Part shown: positions 20,595 to 31,882 of the stretch, piece after piece
How the letters are laid out: every line of letters begins with the position of its first letter
Position numbering within the stretch: the stretch's first letter is position 1
NCBI GenBank assembly: GCA_001632425.1
Contig: KV425558.1
Location: 1-36,738 of the forward strand
DNA: 36,738 nucleotides
Reading direction: 5' to 3'
Source of the DNA: Neolentinus lepideus HHB14362 ss-1
Taxonomy: Eukaryota > Basidiomycota > Agaricomycetes > Gloeophyllales > Gloeophyllaceae
Made by a program: the position numbers and the translations under genes
The notes under the pieces: generated by a model
Told to the model about the DNA's origin: nothing
Databases searched by the model: none
What the model saw: the letters and a program-made list of their open reading frames with translations, nothing else

Positions 20595-23500
20595 TTACCC
20601 GTTATACGAATCACGAGGTGACCGTGGCCCGAACAATCCCTGGGGCACCTCAGGAACCACCAAGGTCGGCTGCTGCTCAGGAATCGCCGACGGCGAGGGC
20701 AGGAACGCAGGGTCAGCTATCCACATCCATATCGTCAGTCCAACATTGCCAAGAGGAACCAACATAGCACTCACGTTGCCACGTCGCCCAGGACGACACA
20801 CCCGGCCTAGGCATCTCTTGAACAGGGACAGGCTGGGGCTCGGGGGCAGCAGCTGGTCCACCCCTCCTACGCCGCGTACTGCGAGGAAGCACGGTCCTCC
20901 AGCCCGGTCTGGCAGCCATGAGAGGCTCGTCAGGCGGCGGCGGACCAGGCTCTGGTATGGGCTCTGGCGGAGGAGCGGGCGGTGCGCCAGCCATGTATGC
21001 GGCATTTTCAGGCCTCCTGTATGAGTACATGGAGCCGTTAGAGTCCAGTTCGTGTCAGATGTAAGTATTCACTGACCACTCAGGATCGAACTCGCCACCA
21101 GGACCATATTTGCTGCGAGTGCACAGGAGGAAGCCGATTTCGCTATGATAAAAATGAGTCTTGTCTGCCAAGGCAACGTTAGAGGGTAAACTCACTGTTG
21201 GAGGTTACGTCTTTCCTCTCTCAGACGTCCGACTTCTCCAAGAAGCATCCGGACTTCGGAAGCCAGTGCTTTACTAAACTCATCCAGGTACTTTGCAGCG
21301 ATAAAGGATCAGACGGCGAAGAGTAGCACAGTGAGGCCCACTTACTCCCTGGACATTGAATGGTACCTGTTCCTGGGCGGTAGCCCGCACAGCGTTGAGG
21401 GTGTCCTCGGCTTGTCTGGCGCTGTCAGCACGCCAACCTGCAGCCAGACACAATGAGACACACAAGGCGTGACAGTCGGCATCTGACTTACTCTCCGCCA
21501 TATTGTTGAGTAACTCCCTGAGCTCCTGATTTTGTCTCCGCAGTTCCTCTAGTACTGCTTCTACACCTGTACACCGACGTCAGTGCGCGCCTGAGGAACC
21601 GAAACCTTGGACTCACCTGGTTTGGACGCTGCTTCCGCTCGTTCGGCCTCAGCCCTTTCCCGATCTGCCGCTTTCTCCTCCATCATTGTATTGACCATGT
21701 CGTACAGGGCCTGGAACCTCGCATCCTTCTCCTCCCTTCTGGCCTGCTTCTCAGCGTATCGCTCATCCATAATCTGCCGTTTGCTTGTACAACATTCCAG
21801 ATTCTCTTGAGCGAGATTGGTGATGTCTCCCAATTGACCTCGGACGACTTCGTCACGTTCGAGGGCCTCTTGGCGCGCGCGCTCTCTTGCATCTGCCTCC
21901 TCCGTCCTCCGCTGCTCTCGTTCGTCCGCGAGCTCGGCTCGAGCCCTGGCCAATTCTTCCTCCAACTGCGCGATTCGATTCTCGCGCTCCTGCTCCACCC
22001 GCTCACGTTCAACTTCAGCTTCCGCGCGGATACGCTCCCTCTCAGCTTCGGCCGCTTCTCTTTCCCTCATCAGATTCTCTCTCTCTAAATTCACAATCTC
22101 CCTGATCTCAGTGGCATGCTGGTTGGCCGCTGCACGCATAGAGTCAACGATCGACGCAGTTTCAGGCTCGATACGCTCAGGCTGGGGGATGGGAATCGCT
22201 TCGATGGATTCGGGAGGAGGAGGAGGGGGCGGAAGGCCACCCGCAGCCAGTCGTTGCTCCAAGTCTGCCCAGATCTCATCCCGTCTCCGCGCAGCTTCTT
22301 CGTCTCGCTGGGCTTCCTTATCTGCAAACACTCGATCACGCTCCTCCTCATGCTGGTAGAATTCTTGGCCACGTCGTTCTTCATCTGCAGCTGCAATGTC
22401 TGCCACCTCTGCCATGCGCCTTTCCAGCTCTTCGAAGCGCTCCTGTCTAGCCCGCTCAGCGTCAGCATACATTAAGTCATCATGCTCAGACACTTCATGT
22501 GCTGGGATATGCACAACGTTGGTTGGACTCTCCGGCCTCAGCGATTCAGTCACCGACCGCGCATACGGGGTTCTAGTTCTGCCAGAAGGAGTGCGCCCCA
22601 CATCAGCAGGGGCACCTCGTCCCACATCAGTAGGAGCTCGTCCCACACCAGGAGGAGCTCGTCCTGTATCAGGGTGCTCAGGTTCCAGCGGAGGGTAAAA
22701 CGGTGCCGTGGATGGGGCGCGAGTCAAGCCATGATGGAGTGTCCTAGGGCTAGAGGGCCTTACGACGCTGGGTGGGGCGCTGGGTGGAGGCGGTTCATAC
22801 GAAGCTACATCGGAGGAAGTCAGTACTTATGAATAAACATAGCACCTGCGCACTTACACATCCGAGGCGACTCATGCGGGAGATGCTGCTCCTCGTAGGG
22901 TTCCATAACAGTCGCTCCGGACGGTATCCTTTGACTAGGAGGCGCTGTTCGGCGGGAACCTGCCCGGCTAGGAACGCGGGCCGAGGGTGTGCGCGGGACG
23001 CCATGGGGCAGAGGAGCGTGCGGAGGAGCCTCTTCTGCATATTCAGCACCAGGATGTGTCGGGTGAGCGGCATAGTCCCCAGGATAAAGACCACCAACAT
23101 CGCGTTCACCTTCTAGATAAGAGACGTTTATTAGAAAAAAAAGAAACCCTAGACAAGTATGCACTCACCAGGCCCAGGAGAGACAGGAGAACCATCGGAC
23201 GGAGGGATTCGCAAAATCTGTGGGGCCTCACGTCCAGGGTCGTGTTCTGACGGATGGTACGGACGTTGTAAGTGGTGTGGGGTCTGACGCCCCGGATCAC
23301 GCCCTCCCATGTCCTCTGGATGCCGTCCGCCCGGTAACACAATTGTCGTTGGAGCGCGCGGAGATTCGACAACGACATGGGGAGGAGGGCTGCCGTCGCG
23401 CGGACTTTCATCGCCCCTAGGACGCGACGGCGAATAGTAACGGCCGCGGTCACCGCGACCTGGGATAATTGCTACCACGTGATCTGAAGGACGAGGAGAA

Positions 23501-26500
23501 CGTGACCGACCGTGACGATCGACAAAACGGGTCCGCGTGCTCCGTCCTCGGGGTTCAAGCACGACTGTGCGTTCTCGCTCGGGTGAGTATGATCGGGATC
23601 GGGGTCTCCCACGGTCGTCATACTCAGTGCGATGGCGTTCTCGAGGTGGACTACCGCCATAGGGACGCGTGGGAGAATAGGACGCGCTACGCGGCACCTC
23701 GTATTCTGGATACGGTGTGGTTGGCATCCCAGGCTGTATGATCACAGGTGCTTGAGGTACTTGCTGAGGCTGTGGGGTTGATATTATCATGGTCGGTTGG
23801 CGCTCCCCCGAGGGCTGACTCGGAGCAATGATAATGGGTCTGTCAGGCGAAGGTGACCGCGAACCCCTCACGACTAGAGGCGGTGAATAACGACTACGGC
23901 CTGTTCCGCTGCGCATGGGTGGCTGAACGACAATGGGCTGGCCCGATGGTTGCATACCCGGCATCATTGGCTGGGGTGGCTGCTGAATTATTATGGGTTG
24001 CTGTGGTGCTTCAGGATGCCTGGGCGTCCCAATCCGGGGACTTGTGGGACGGTCAGCGACGGGATACACTTCTTGCGGTGACTGTGGCCTATGGTAAGCG
24101 AGAGGTTGCTCGTAGGAGACGGGAGAACCGCCCCTGCTCTCTCTGGGGCTCTCTGATCGGGATCGGGATCGTATTATCTGAATAACGGGCTGCTGGGGGG
24201 GCTGCTGCTGAGGCTGCTGAACGACGATGGGGACACCTTGTTGAGTGGGAACCCCACCAGGAGGAGGTATAATCTGCACAGAGGGCTGGGGCTGTTCCGG
24301 TCGCTCTTCCGGAATGTACAGAGACTCATCTGAACCCGGACGATAGGGAGGCTCCTCGCCATAGTAGCCCGTAGCAGGACGTGGACGACCTCCGGGCGGG
24401 ACAATGGGTGGTTCTTCACCATAAGTGTACGGAGTTCCATACCGCTCCTCTGGAATGACGGGGGACCCTTCCGAAGGCGACCCCCCCAGGATGTTTACAA
24501 CGGGTCCTTGTGGCATACCCGGACCCGGGCCTTCTTGGTAACCAGGCATAACAGGAGGCATCACGGGCCCTCCTACAGCTGGAAGTGGGGGTATCACATA
24601 CGTATCGCCTCCGAAACCCGCAGGTGCAGGCTGAGCTGGCGGGCCCATCACAGGCGGTGGAGGCGCAGGGAATGCCATCGGCATACCTGCAAGACTAGAT
24701 TCAGGGACGGTGAACAAAGACAAAGAAGACAAAGTTGCACACCTGGTTGTTGCGGTCTACCCATTCGCTCAAGATCGTCTCTCAAGCGATCCACTCGAGC
24801 AGACACTCCTCGGATTTCAGCTTGTCGATCATGAACGTCTCTTGCCAGCCATTCGTTCAGGCCTCGAAGGTATCTCATTATCTCTCGTTGCTGCTCGATA
24901 GACGCGCGTTGAGCCACTCTATTTTCCTGTTTGTCAAAGTGAGCATCTCATATTGTATACCCATAATAAGATGTCAAATACCCGTAGCATCTCTAAGATA
25001 TCCTCCAGCTGAGGCGGCGTCCCCTAGAAGAAGGAATGGATCTAATAAGCGCCAAGACGATAACTGGGCATGTATGTACATACCATGCCAGGAGGAAGTA
25101 CGTTGATAGGAAACCCTGCAGGGGGAACAGCGCCTGGCGGAACAAACGTCCCCGGCGGCGGCTCTGCACCAGGTGGAGCCTCTCCTGGAGGTCTGTACCA
25201 AGGCTCGCCGCCCAAATCAGCAGGTGCAGTTGGGGGCCTCACCTGGCCAGGCTCAGGCTAATATACAATCCAGCCGTTAGTTCCAATCCGCGGGCCTGGC
25301 ATTTATACAACTTACTTGAGGTGGGACTACGCCAGATTGGAAGAAACCATCAGGGGCAGTATCAGGATGTCGACGTCGACGAATCTCACGCAGAGCGCGT
25401 AGGAAATCAGGCCCGGACTCACCTTCCGGCGGACGCGAGCCTGCACCATCCTCTCCCGGGGGGAATGGCCCTGGAGAGGGGATGACGGGAGGTTGATCGC
25501 CTACGTCACGGAGACTTGCGGTCCGTGGAGGGAAAAGAGGTGGTCGTCCTGGCGGTCGGCCTGCCGGTCGCCTGGGGGGAGGCCGGGTGAAGCGTGGTCC
25601 GGGAACGGGGACTGACCTTGATATACGACGCGGCAAGTCATACTCCATTGTGGGACTTTCACTCCGAGGACGCCCAGGTGCAGGTCTGTAGACGAAAGGA
25701 ATCAACGCCGGCGGAGGTTGAACCACAGGAGGGGGTATCTGTGGCCCCAGGCCCAACAGATCTTCCAGTTGCGCATCCAAAGATGGTCCAGGTCGGGAGG
25801 GCACAGGCATGCGAATGACAGGTGGCTCTCCAGCACGCCCACCAATTCGATCCAAAATTCTCTGCAGGCGATCTCTATCTGAGTCAGTCTCGGATGGAGG
25901 TGCCTCGTAAATAGATTCTGCAGGTTGCTGAAGTCGAGCTAACGCGTCTCTCAGCAAGTCCTCAAGTCGCTGAATTCTGTCAGAAAACTCGGTGAGATCC
26001 TGGGCGGGGACGCCTCGATCCCGCATCTGGCCAAGCATATCATTGGCCGAGTTTTGTGCATCCTGCAATGCGTTGGTTTGTCCCCTAAGCTGTTCCAAAT
26101 TTTCTAGCAGATCTGCCAGCGTCAAGGATGGCGGCCTCGGGCGCACGGTCACTCCTGATGAAGACGGTGAGGGCGGAGACGGAGACGATGGAGAAGTCGC
26201 CGACAAATAAGGTCCCGAGGATACAGTGGAGGTTGGTATGTCGGAAGACACTGACGAAGCCGACTCCATTGGAGAGGAAGGCGGGCTTTCTGGTGGCTCT
26301 GATGGCTCTGATGGCTCTGACGGTTCTGATGGCCATGACGGAGAAGGAGGACGCATAGGATACGATTCGGATCCCATCAAGCTAAAGTCATCCGAATGAT
26401 GCGATGACAGGAACGACATGGTGCTGGTGAGACTGCTTGGAGAAGGCAGACGGAGCGGCGGGGGCGTTAGCGGTATTGGAATCAGACGAGGCTCCGCTGC

Positions 26501-29500
26501 TCTTGCAATCGGACGTGGCCCGATAGGTTGGGATCTAGGAGTCATCACGCTGCTGTCGCCAACGGATCGATCTGCGAGATCCTTGTGCGGGACAGGTGGA
26601 GGCACCTCCGGGACACACTTGTCGTGCAAGAACGTCGAGAGGTCGTACAATTCATCCCGTATGTCCTGTATGTTCTCGACAAGGTCCCTGTGATCATCCA
26701 TACGACCTTGGTCAAGCTCGTGCAGGTATTGTAACAGCCGGTTAACGTCATGGGTGAGAATTTCGCTGTGCGCGGACGGAACGGTCTCCAGATCTGTGTG
26801 AATTGAGGGGACGTCGCCTCGCGGGGTTGCGATGCTGACGCTGATAGGTGCTGAGGGCGTCGACGGTGCGGGAGAGCTAGGTAGCGGTATGAAAGCCGGG
26901 GACAACTACATAAAAGCTGTTATCAGAAAAATAAAGCAATAAAATCAAGTACCACTCACCGCCCTTTGTACGCCTGGCAAAGGTGTAAGGGGAGACCGGT
27001 GCGTGGACAGCAACGAAGGCTCCGTAGGCTCTTCATCCAGAGGAACTTCGAACAAAGAACGGGGCTCAAATATCGAGGACCTCATCGAGATGCTCGACAC
27101 CGTCGACACACTGGACGGCGTCCTGGTGACCGTCACCACATGATCCGCAGATAACATCGACGGCGTCGGGACATCAGTAGGAGCGGACACAGATTCCGGC
27201 GTAGCAGTAATGGACGTCGGCGACGACGGCGTGACAGAGGTCGACAGCTCAGGGATGGGCGACAACCTCAGCACCTCAGACGTCACTGGCGTTCCACTGG
27301 GTCTCAGCCCCGACGTCTCGTACGACCTATCCGGCCCTTCTGGCACGGAAATGGACAGCACCGACGGCGAGGCCTGCAATATCGACGACTCGTACGACCG
27401 ATCGCTCTCTGGCGCCCACAGCGACTCGCGGATAGACGGCGAGGGCGGCGTCGGCTGCAACTCTGGCGACGACGGCACGGTGGGCGTCCGCTGGCTGACT
27501 GTCGGCGTAAGCGACGACTCGGTGGGGCTCGAAATAGACTCGGGCGTTTCGCTGCTGGGCAGACTCTCCTGCGGGGGAACTGGGGAAGGGCTTGGGAAGG
27601 ACTCGATCGTCGATACGGTCGTGGGCGTGAAGTCTTCCGTGGGTTCCAGTCGGCTCTCTGAGATTTCTGTCCAGGACGGCTCTGTCGGGGGCCAGGCAGG
27701 GCTGTACTCTGAAGGAGGCAAGGGTACGTCCTCGGGATGAATTTCGACCTCGACGTCTGACGGAATCGTAGGTATCTCTGAAGGAGGAGCAATACTTTCT
27801 GCTTTCTCTTCCTCCTCCTCCTCCTCCTCCTTTTCTTCTTCTTCGTCTGCGATGCTTCGAACGCACCTGCACTCGGCAGTATCATACTCCGTCGACGGCT
27901 CCGTAGGGCACACCTCAGCCGTGATATACTCGGACGGAGGCTCACTCTTGCACACCTCCGCCGTGACATACTCCGAAACCGAAGGCGTCGGGCACACCTC
28001 CGCGGTGCTATATTCCGTAGAGCACACTTCCGCCGTCTCGTACTCGGTCGAGCACACCTCTGCCGTCTCGTACTCCGTCGAGCACACTTCCGCCGTCTCA
28101 TACTCGGTCGAGCACACCTCTGCCGTCTCATAGTTGCTCTCCGAAGGTATACTCGGCATCTCAGAGTGCGCCACCTCAGACGCCTTGTCCGTAAACGCAC
28201 CCGACGAGTAAGTGCCCGTGCCCGACGAATACGTCCCCGTGCCCGACGAGTAAGTCCCCGTGCCCGACGAGTAAGTCCCCGTTCCCGACGAGTAAGTCCC
28301 CGTGCCCGACGACGACGAATACAAACACGTCGAGCACGTCCCGCTATACGAGCACTCGCAGCTCGACGCAGTGTACCCGCGACTCGATGAATCGCGCGAC
28401 GGCGTGGACCCCGAAATCTCAGAATTCTCCTTGTCAGACCCCCCATCCGCGCTGCGCCTGCGCACGCCGCCAGAGCGCGACAAAGAGCTCGGCGTGCCGG
28501 TGTAGCCCAGAGACGAGCGGCCCGTCGCACTCGCGCCAGTCGTCGTGAAATCGGTCCCAGTCCTCCCGGTCGTCGTGAAATCGGTCCTACTCGCGCCGGT
28601 CGAGGTGAAGTCCGTCCTAGTCGTCGTAAAATCCGTCCTACTCGCCCCAGTCGTCGTAAACCCCGTCCCACTCGCCCCAGTCATCGTAAACTCCCCAGTC
28701 GTCTCCCAAAACCTCCCCCTCCCCCCCGCACTCCCACTCCCACTCCCACTCCAAAACGTCTCCTCATCCCCCTCACTCCCGCCCCTCCTCCTCGGCGGCG
28801 GCGACATGCGCACCTCCTCCCCCAACCTCGGGCCACTCGAAATCGTCACCGGGCCCCCTTCTACCAACGAGAGCCCAAAGCCCAGCCCCGGCCTCGCCCC
28901 CCGCGCGCGACTCACCGCCGCCCCAAACTCCCTATCCAGATCCGCGAGGGAGCTCGTCCGCCGGATCGAGCTGCTCCGACTCGGTGCGATCACGCGCGGG
29001 TCGCCGCGGTGCCCGTCCAGCGCCGCGTCGTCCTGGGTGGTCGAGGGCAAGTGGGGTGGTCGGGTCAAGTGGGGTGGCCGGGTCAAGTGGGGTGGCCGGG
29101 TGCTCGAACTGGAGAGCGAGGCGAGGTCGGACAGGTCCGGGATCGTGTCCAGCGGGGGGACGAACACCGTCGACGCGCTCCCGGTGTGCGTGCTCGAGTG
29201 GGTGCTCGTGCTCATCATCGAGCGGATGGTGCGGATGGACCCAGTCGGCGAGCCCGTCAAGGAGCGGTCGGGAATCGTTACGGATCGGTCTAGCGCCTCC
29301 CTAGAGTGTATGCGCGGTTTAGCCATGAAAGACAAAGAGGAAGAGGCTACACACCATATCGCACTAACCCACCTCACCCGCTCCCTCGCGCTCTCCGCCC
29401 CAAGCCTCTCAATCCCATCGCTATACAGCAGCTGAAACGGGCACAGCGTCTCCACCAACCCCGCCCCACCCTCCCTCGCAGCGATCGTCCCCACGTCCTC

Positions 29501-31036
29501 CCTCGCCCCCGGATGCATCGGCGTCGGCACCGACCGCACCTCCGTGCAGTTGAGCAAATCGAGCGTCACGACGCCGCGCCCGCCGCCCGCCGCGATCCAC
29601 GAGAGGAGGAGCATGTGTGGGTAGAGGAGGGCCTGGCATCGCTGCCACCGGTAGGGGGGCGGGGCGTGCACGTTGAGGTACCAGAGGAGGCCGATGCGGA
29701 GGGGCTGGGGGAGGTCAACGCAGCACGTGGCGATAAGATAAGATAAGAGTCAAACACACGTGCGATAAGATAAGATAATCAGCGCCGACTCACCTCCTGG
29801 CTCCCCCGCGCGTAGACGCCCAGCTCCGCGATATCAAACGGCGGCGGGAGGTGCGTGCTGCCCCGCTCCCTCTCGTCTGCGCCCCGGACATTTTCGTACG
29901 ACGCCAGCGCCTGCTCCCGCAACCGCGCCTGCCCCCTCTCCGCGCGCCTCCTGACGCTGAACAGCCCCTCCCCCTTCCCATCCCCGCTCGACCTCCCGCG
30001 GTCTTTCCACGCGGCGACGATGTTGCGCACGGACGTCAAGGGCGAGCGGGGGGAGGTCTGCGGGCGGCGGAGGGTCGAGGGTGGGGGGGTGGTGGTTGTG
30101 TAGGTGTTGGTGCCGGTTAAAGTGTTAGAGGGCGTGTAAGTGTTTGTGTTGGTCAATGTGTTAGAGCTCGTGTAAGTGTAAGTGTTAGTAGGAGTAGTCG
30201 GAGTCAGCGTGCTGCCCAACGTGTACTGCGCATTCGAATTCGTGCGGCCCGCCATTCGTGAGTCAGAAGAAAGCGGAATTCGCGAGTCAGAAGAAAGAGA
30301 CATAGGTGGCGGAGAGAGCAGAGAAGACATGGAGAAAGGGGATGACGGGCGGGAGGTGTACCCCGCCGTGCTGTAGCCGAACCCCGTCCCGAGCCCAGTA
30401 GTGCTGGGAACGTACGAGCCCGGCGAGCGGGGCCCAGCGGGCGCAGAGGTTGTCCTGGCGTGCCCGCCGCCGCCTTCGAAGAACGCGATGAGATCGCCTG
30501 CACGTCGACCGGGCGGCGGCAGCGCGCCCGTCTCAGTGCCCGCCCGCGCATGCTCGAGGTGCGCCGACCGCCTGAGTGCGCCGGACGTGGGCCTACTCGC
30601 GTTCTCCGTGCGCTCGGTGATAGTGCTCAGCCTGTTGCCCGCGCGGTCCAGCAGAGCCGAGGTCGTGTAGGACCCGCTCAGTGTCGAGAAGCTCGGGCCG
30701 GAGCTGGACCACTCCGTCAGCGCGTCTTCGACGCTGGACAGCTCGTTTTCGATGGTGGTGAGCGCGGCCTCGACCTCGGCGGTGTCGTCGTCGTCAGTGT
30801 CTGCGTAGGACGGCGTCGGCGAGAGGTTGACGCGGCGCATGTTGTATGTCGTCGAGGCATCGTCGCTGTCCTCTGAGGGAGGGATGGGCGGTGTCAGCGC
30901 GGTCCCTTGGTACACCTCCTGTCTCACCTGATCGTGAATAAGACTGTCTTGTTGGAGATCTTGCCGAATCTGTTAGTGTCGAGAACGTCGCAGTCCCGAA
31001 CAGCGGAGATCGTGGCTCCGTCGTGTAGCTCGTCAT
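20595..31036 (-). CDS. Giant PH-domain, disordered and coiled-coil protein (17 exons, 3173 aa)
   Basis: Exons in gene order: 30928-31036, 29794-30872, 29355-29704, 26960-29300, 25316-26905, 25084-25257, 24982-25023, 24743-24926, 23169-24686, 22858-23112, 21617-22804, 21492-21566, 21346-21437, 21196-21290, 21077-21142, 20775-21016, 20595-20716. All sixteen introns are GT-AG, 50-89 bp, and every phase matches, giving one 9522-bp frame. Residues about 385-515 look like a PH domain (WQRCQALLYPHMLLLSW, then a C-terminal helix with RVRWVSAIW). Residues 515-1290 are Ser/Thr/Pro-rich with tandem repeats. A helical patch near 1330-1390 contains LLQYLHELDQ. Exon 9 is Pro/Gln-rich with Arg-Ser dipeptides. 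Exon 11 holds strong coiled coils (about 2660-2735 and 2770-2940). A compact ordered block follows (about 3000-3055, EVRMLLGEVGRLREERR and CTRSKYGPGGEFDPEW). I do not recognise a named homologue; a membrane- or cortex-associated scaffold is a guess from the domains. The exon 7 acceptor was chosen because the nearer AG leads to a stop. Confidence 0.85.
22594..22675 (-). repeat. Coding repeat, about 21-24 bp, exon 11 of the giant gene
   Basis: Three to four copies of a unit like CGTCCCACATCAGTAGGAGCT; on the coding strand they give Gly-Arg-Ala-Pro and Asp-Val-Gly-Arg type repeats just before the coiled coil. Confidence 0.65.
27888..28140 (-). repeat. Coding repeat, 30-bp unit (TAEVC), exon 4 of the giant gene
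   Basis: Four near-identical 30-bp units at 28021-28140 plus several diverged ones down to 27888. Each encodes a ten-residue unit containing ETAEVCSTEY, so cysteines recur at regular spacing. A Glu-rich run (27805-27840) follows on the coding strand. Confidence 0.85.
28200..28304 (-). repeat. Coding repeat, 21-bp unit (SSGTGTY), exon 4 of the giant gene
   Basis: Five tandem copies of CCCGACGAGTAAGTCCCCGT plus one base, encoding a seven-residue Ser/Gly/Thr/Tyr unit on the minus strand. Units are nearly identical, implying recent expansion. Confidence 0.85.
29048..29101 (-). repeat. Coding repeat, 18-bp unit (TRPPHL), exon 4 of the giant gene
   Basis: Three copies of CAAGTGGGGTGGCCGGGT with one change, encoding a six-residue Pro-rich unit. 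Confidence 0.85.
29724..29780 (+). promoter_or_regulatory. Duplicated CACGTG plus GATAAG cluster in intron 2 of the giant gene
   Basis: Two copies, 33 bp apart, of CACGTG followed by CGATAAGATAAGATAA fill most of intron 2, which at 89 bp is the longest intron of the gene. GATAAG is the core recognised by fungal GATA factors and CACGTG is an E-box. Similar GATAAG runs lie upstream of the start codon. Regulatory function is inference. Confidence 0.4.
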
Positions 31037-31589
31037 GTTGTGACAAGCGGATCGTTGGCCGTCGCAGTCAGTACATACGTGAAAGAGTCCGAAGTGTGCA
31101 CTGGTTCAAGTTCGCTTCCGCCAGTTCAACGTTTAGGGCAGGTCACGACGCGTCCGCGTTCTGTCACGTGATGAGATCAATTAGCGCGTCATCAGCATCT
31201 TATCTTATCGCACATCTTATCGCAGTGGTCTATCATCTGGGGGCCTCTTCCGAGTCTTTTAATGATTCGGTCATCGTAGACAAACCAACTACGAAGATAG
31301 AGCAAAGATTACTTCTTGTAGAGCCCGGCCCGTCCAAGGCAACAACGAACCGTAGCACAGCCACTTGTTCTCCGATCGTGTCCGGGTTCCAGAATCCAAA
31401 GTCGCTGGGAAGGGAGACGCGGGCAGACAATGTCAGGTGTGTGATGTGGCCAAGTATACATACATACCATCCCGCTCCCTGTACGGTACAACTGACGTAG
31501 TGTTAGTTGTTATATGCTAACAGAAGATCACTACAAGATATCCAGCGTATTCTTATTAGGCGCTGCTTAAGTCGACCTGCACAAATGGA
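31037..31589. other. Upstream region of the giant gene
   Basis: This should contain the promoter of the minus-strand gene starting at 31036. It includes a CACGTG E-box (31165-31170) and the GATAAG cluster. The frame at 31233-31430 (minus) is open but shows no recognisable domain or splice context. No other gene was seen. Confidence 0.5.
31194..31226 (-). promoter_or_regulatory. GATAAG cluster upstream of the giant gene
   Basis: On the gene strand three GATAAG cores occur in about 30 bp (CGATAAGATGTGCGATAAGATAAGA area), about 160-190 bp before the start codon. They match the motif in intron 2. Confidence 0.4.
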
Positions 31590-31869
31590 TGAACACATTT
31601 TTCGTGCCGTACGCGGAGACAATTACGATGTGGGCCCGGGAAGACTCGGAACGTCCGCGCTAAAGTGAAAGTGCACGCAATCTGAGATTGTACGCGCTTC
31701 TCCCACTGCTTCGTGGGTCGCTCTAAGCTTCTCGGTGACAACTGCGATATTTATCAAGGGCCCTCAATGTTATTCCTTACAGCCTCAGTCAACTGTAATG
31801 GACCGACTTCACTTAATGTCCTGCCACATCATCAGTCTTTAGACTCGGATTTGTTTCAACACGGTTCAC

Positions 31870-31882
31870 AAAGCTACTTTTC
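31870..31882. repeat. LINE target-site duplication, 5' copy (AAAGCTACTTTTC)
   Basis: The 13-bp sequence recurs directly after the poly(A) tail at 33609-33621, as expected for target-primed insertion. The exact 3' edge is blurred by the A run. Confidence 0.85.

Noticed and set aside
27304..28671. 455-codon Arg-rich ORF on the minus strand
   Set aside because: It is an alternative frame of exon 4 of the giant gene; its Arg-rich composition follows from the repeats read out of phase.
28545..29435. 296-codon plus-strand ORF
   Set aside because: It is the antisense shadow of repeat-rich exon 4 and crosses a supported intron of the minus-strand gene.
31233..31430. 65-codon minus-strand ORF upstream of the giant gene
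   Set aside because: Protein-like in part, but with no start context, no exon partners and no recognised family.
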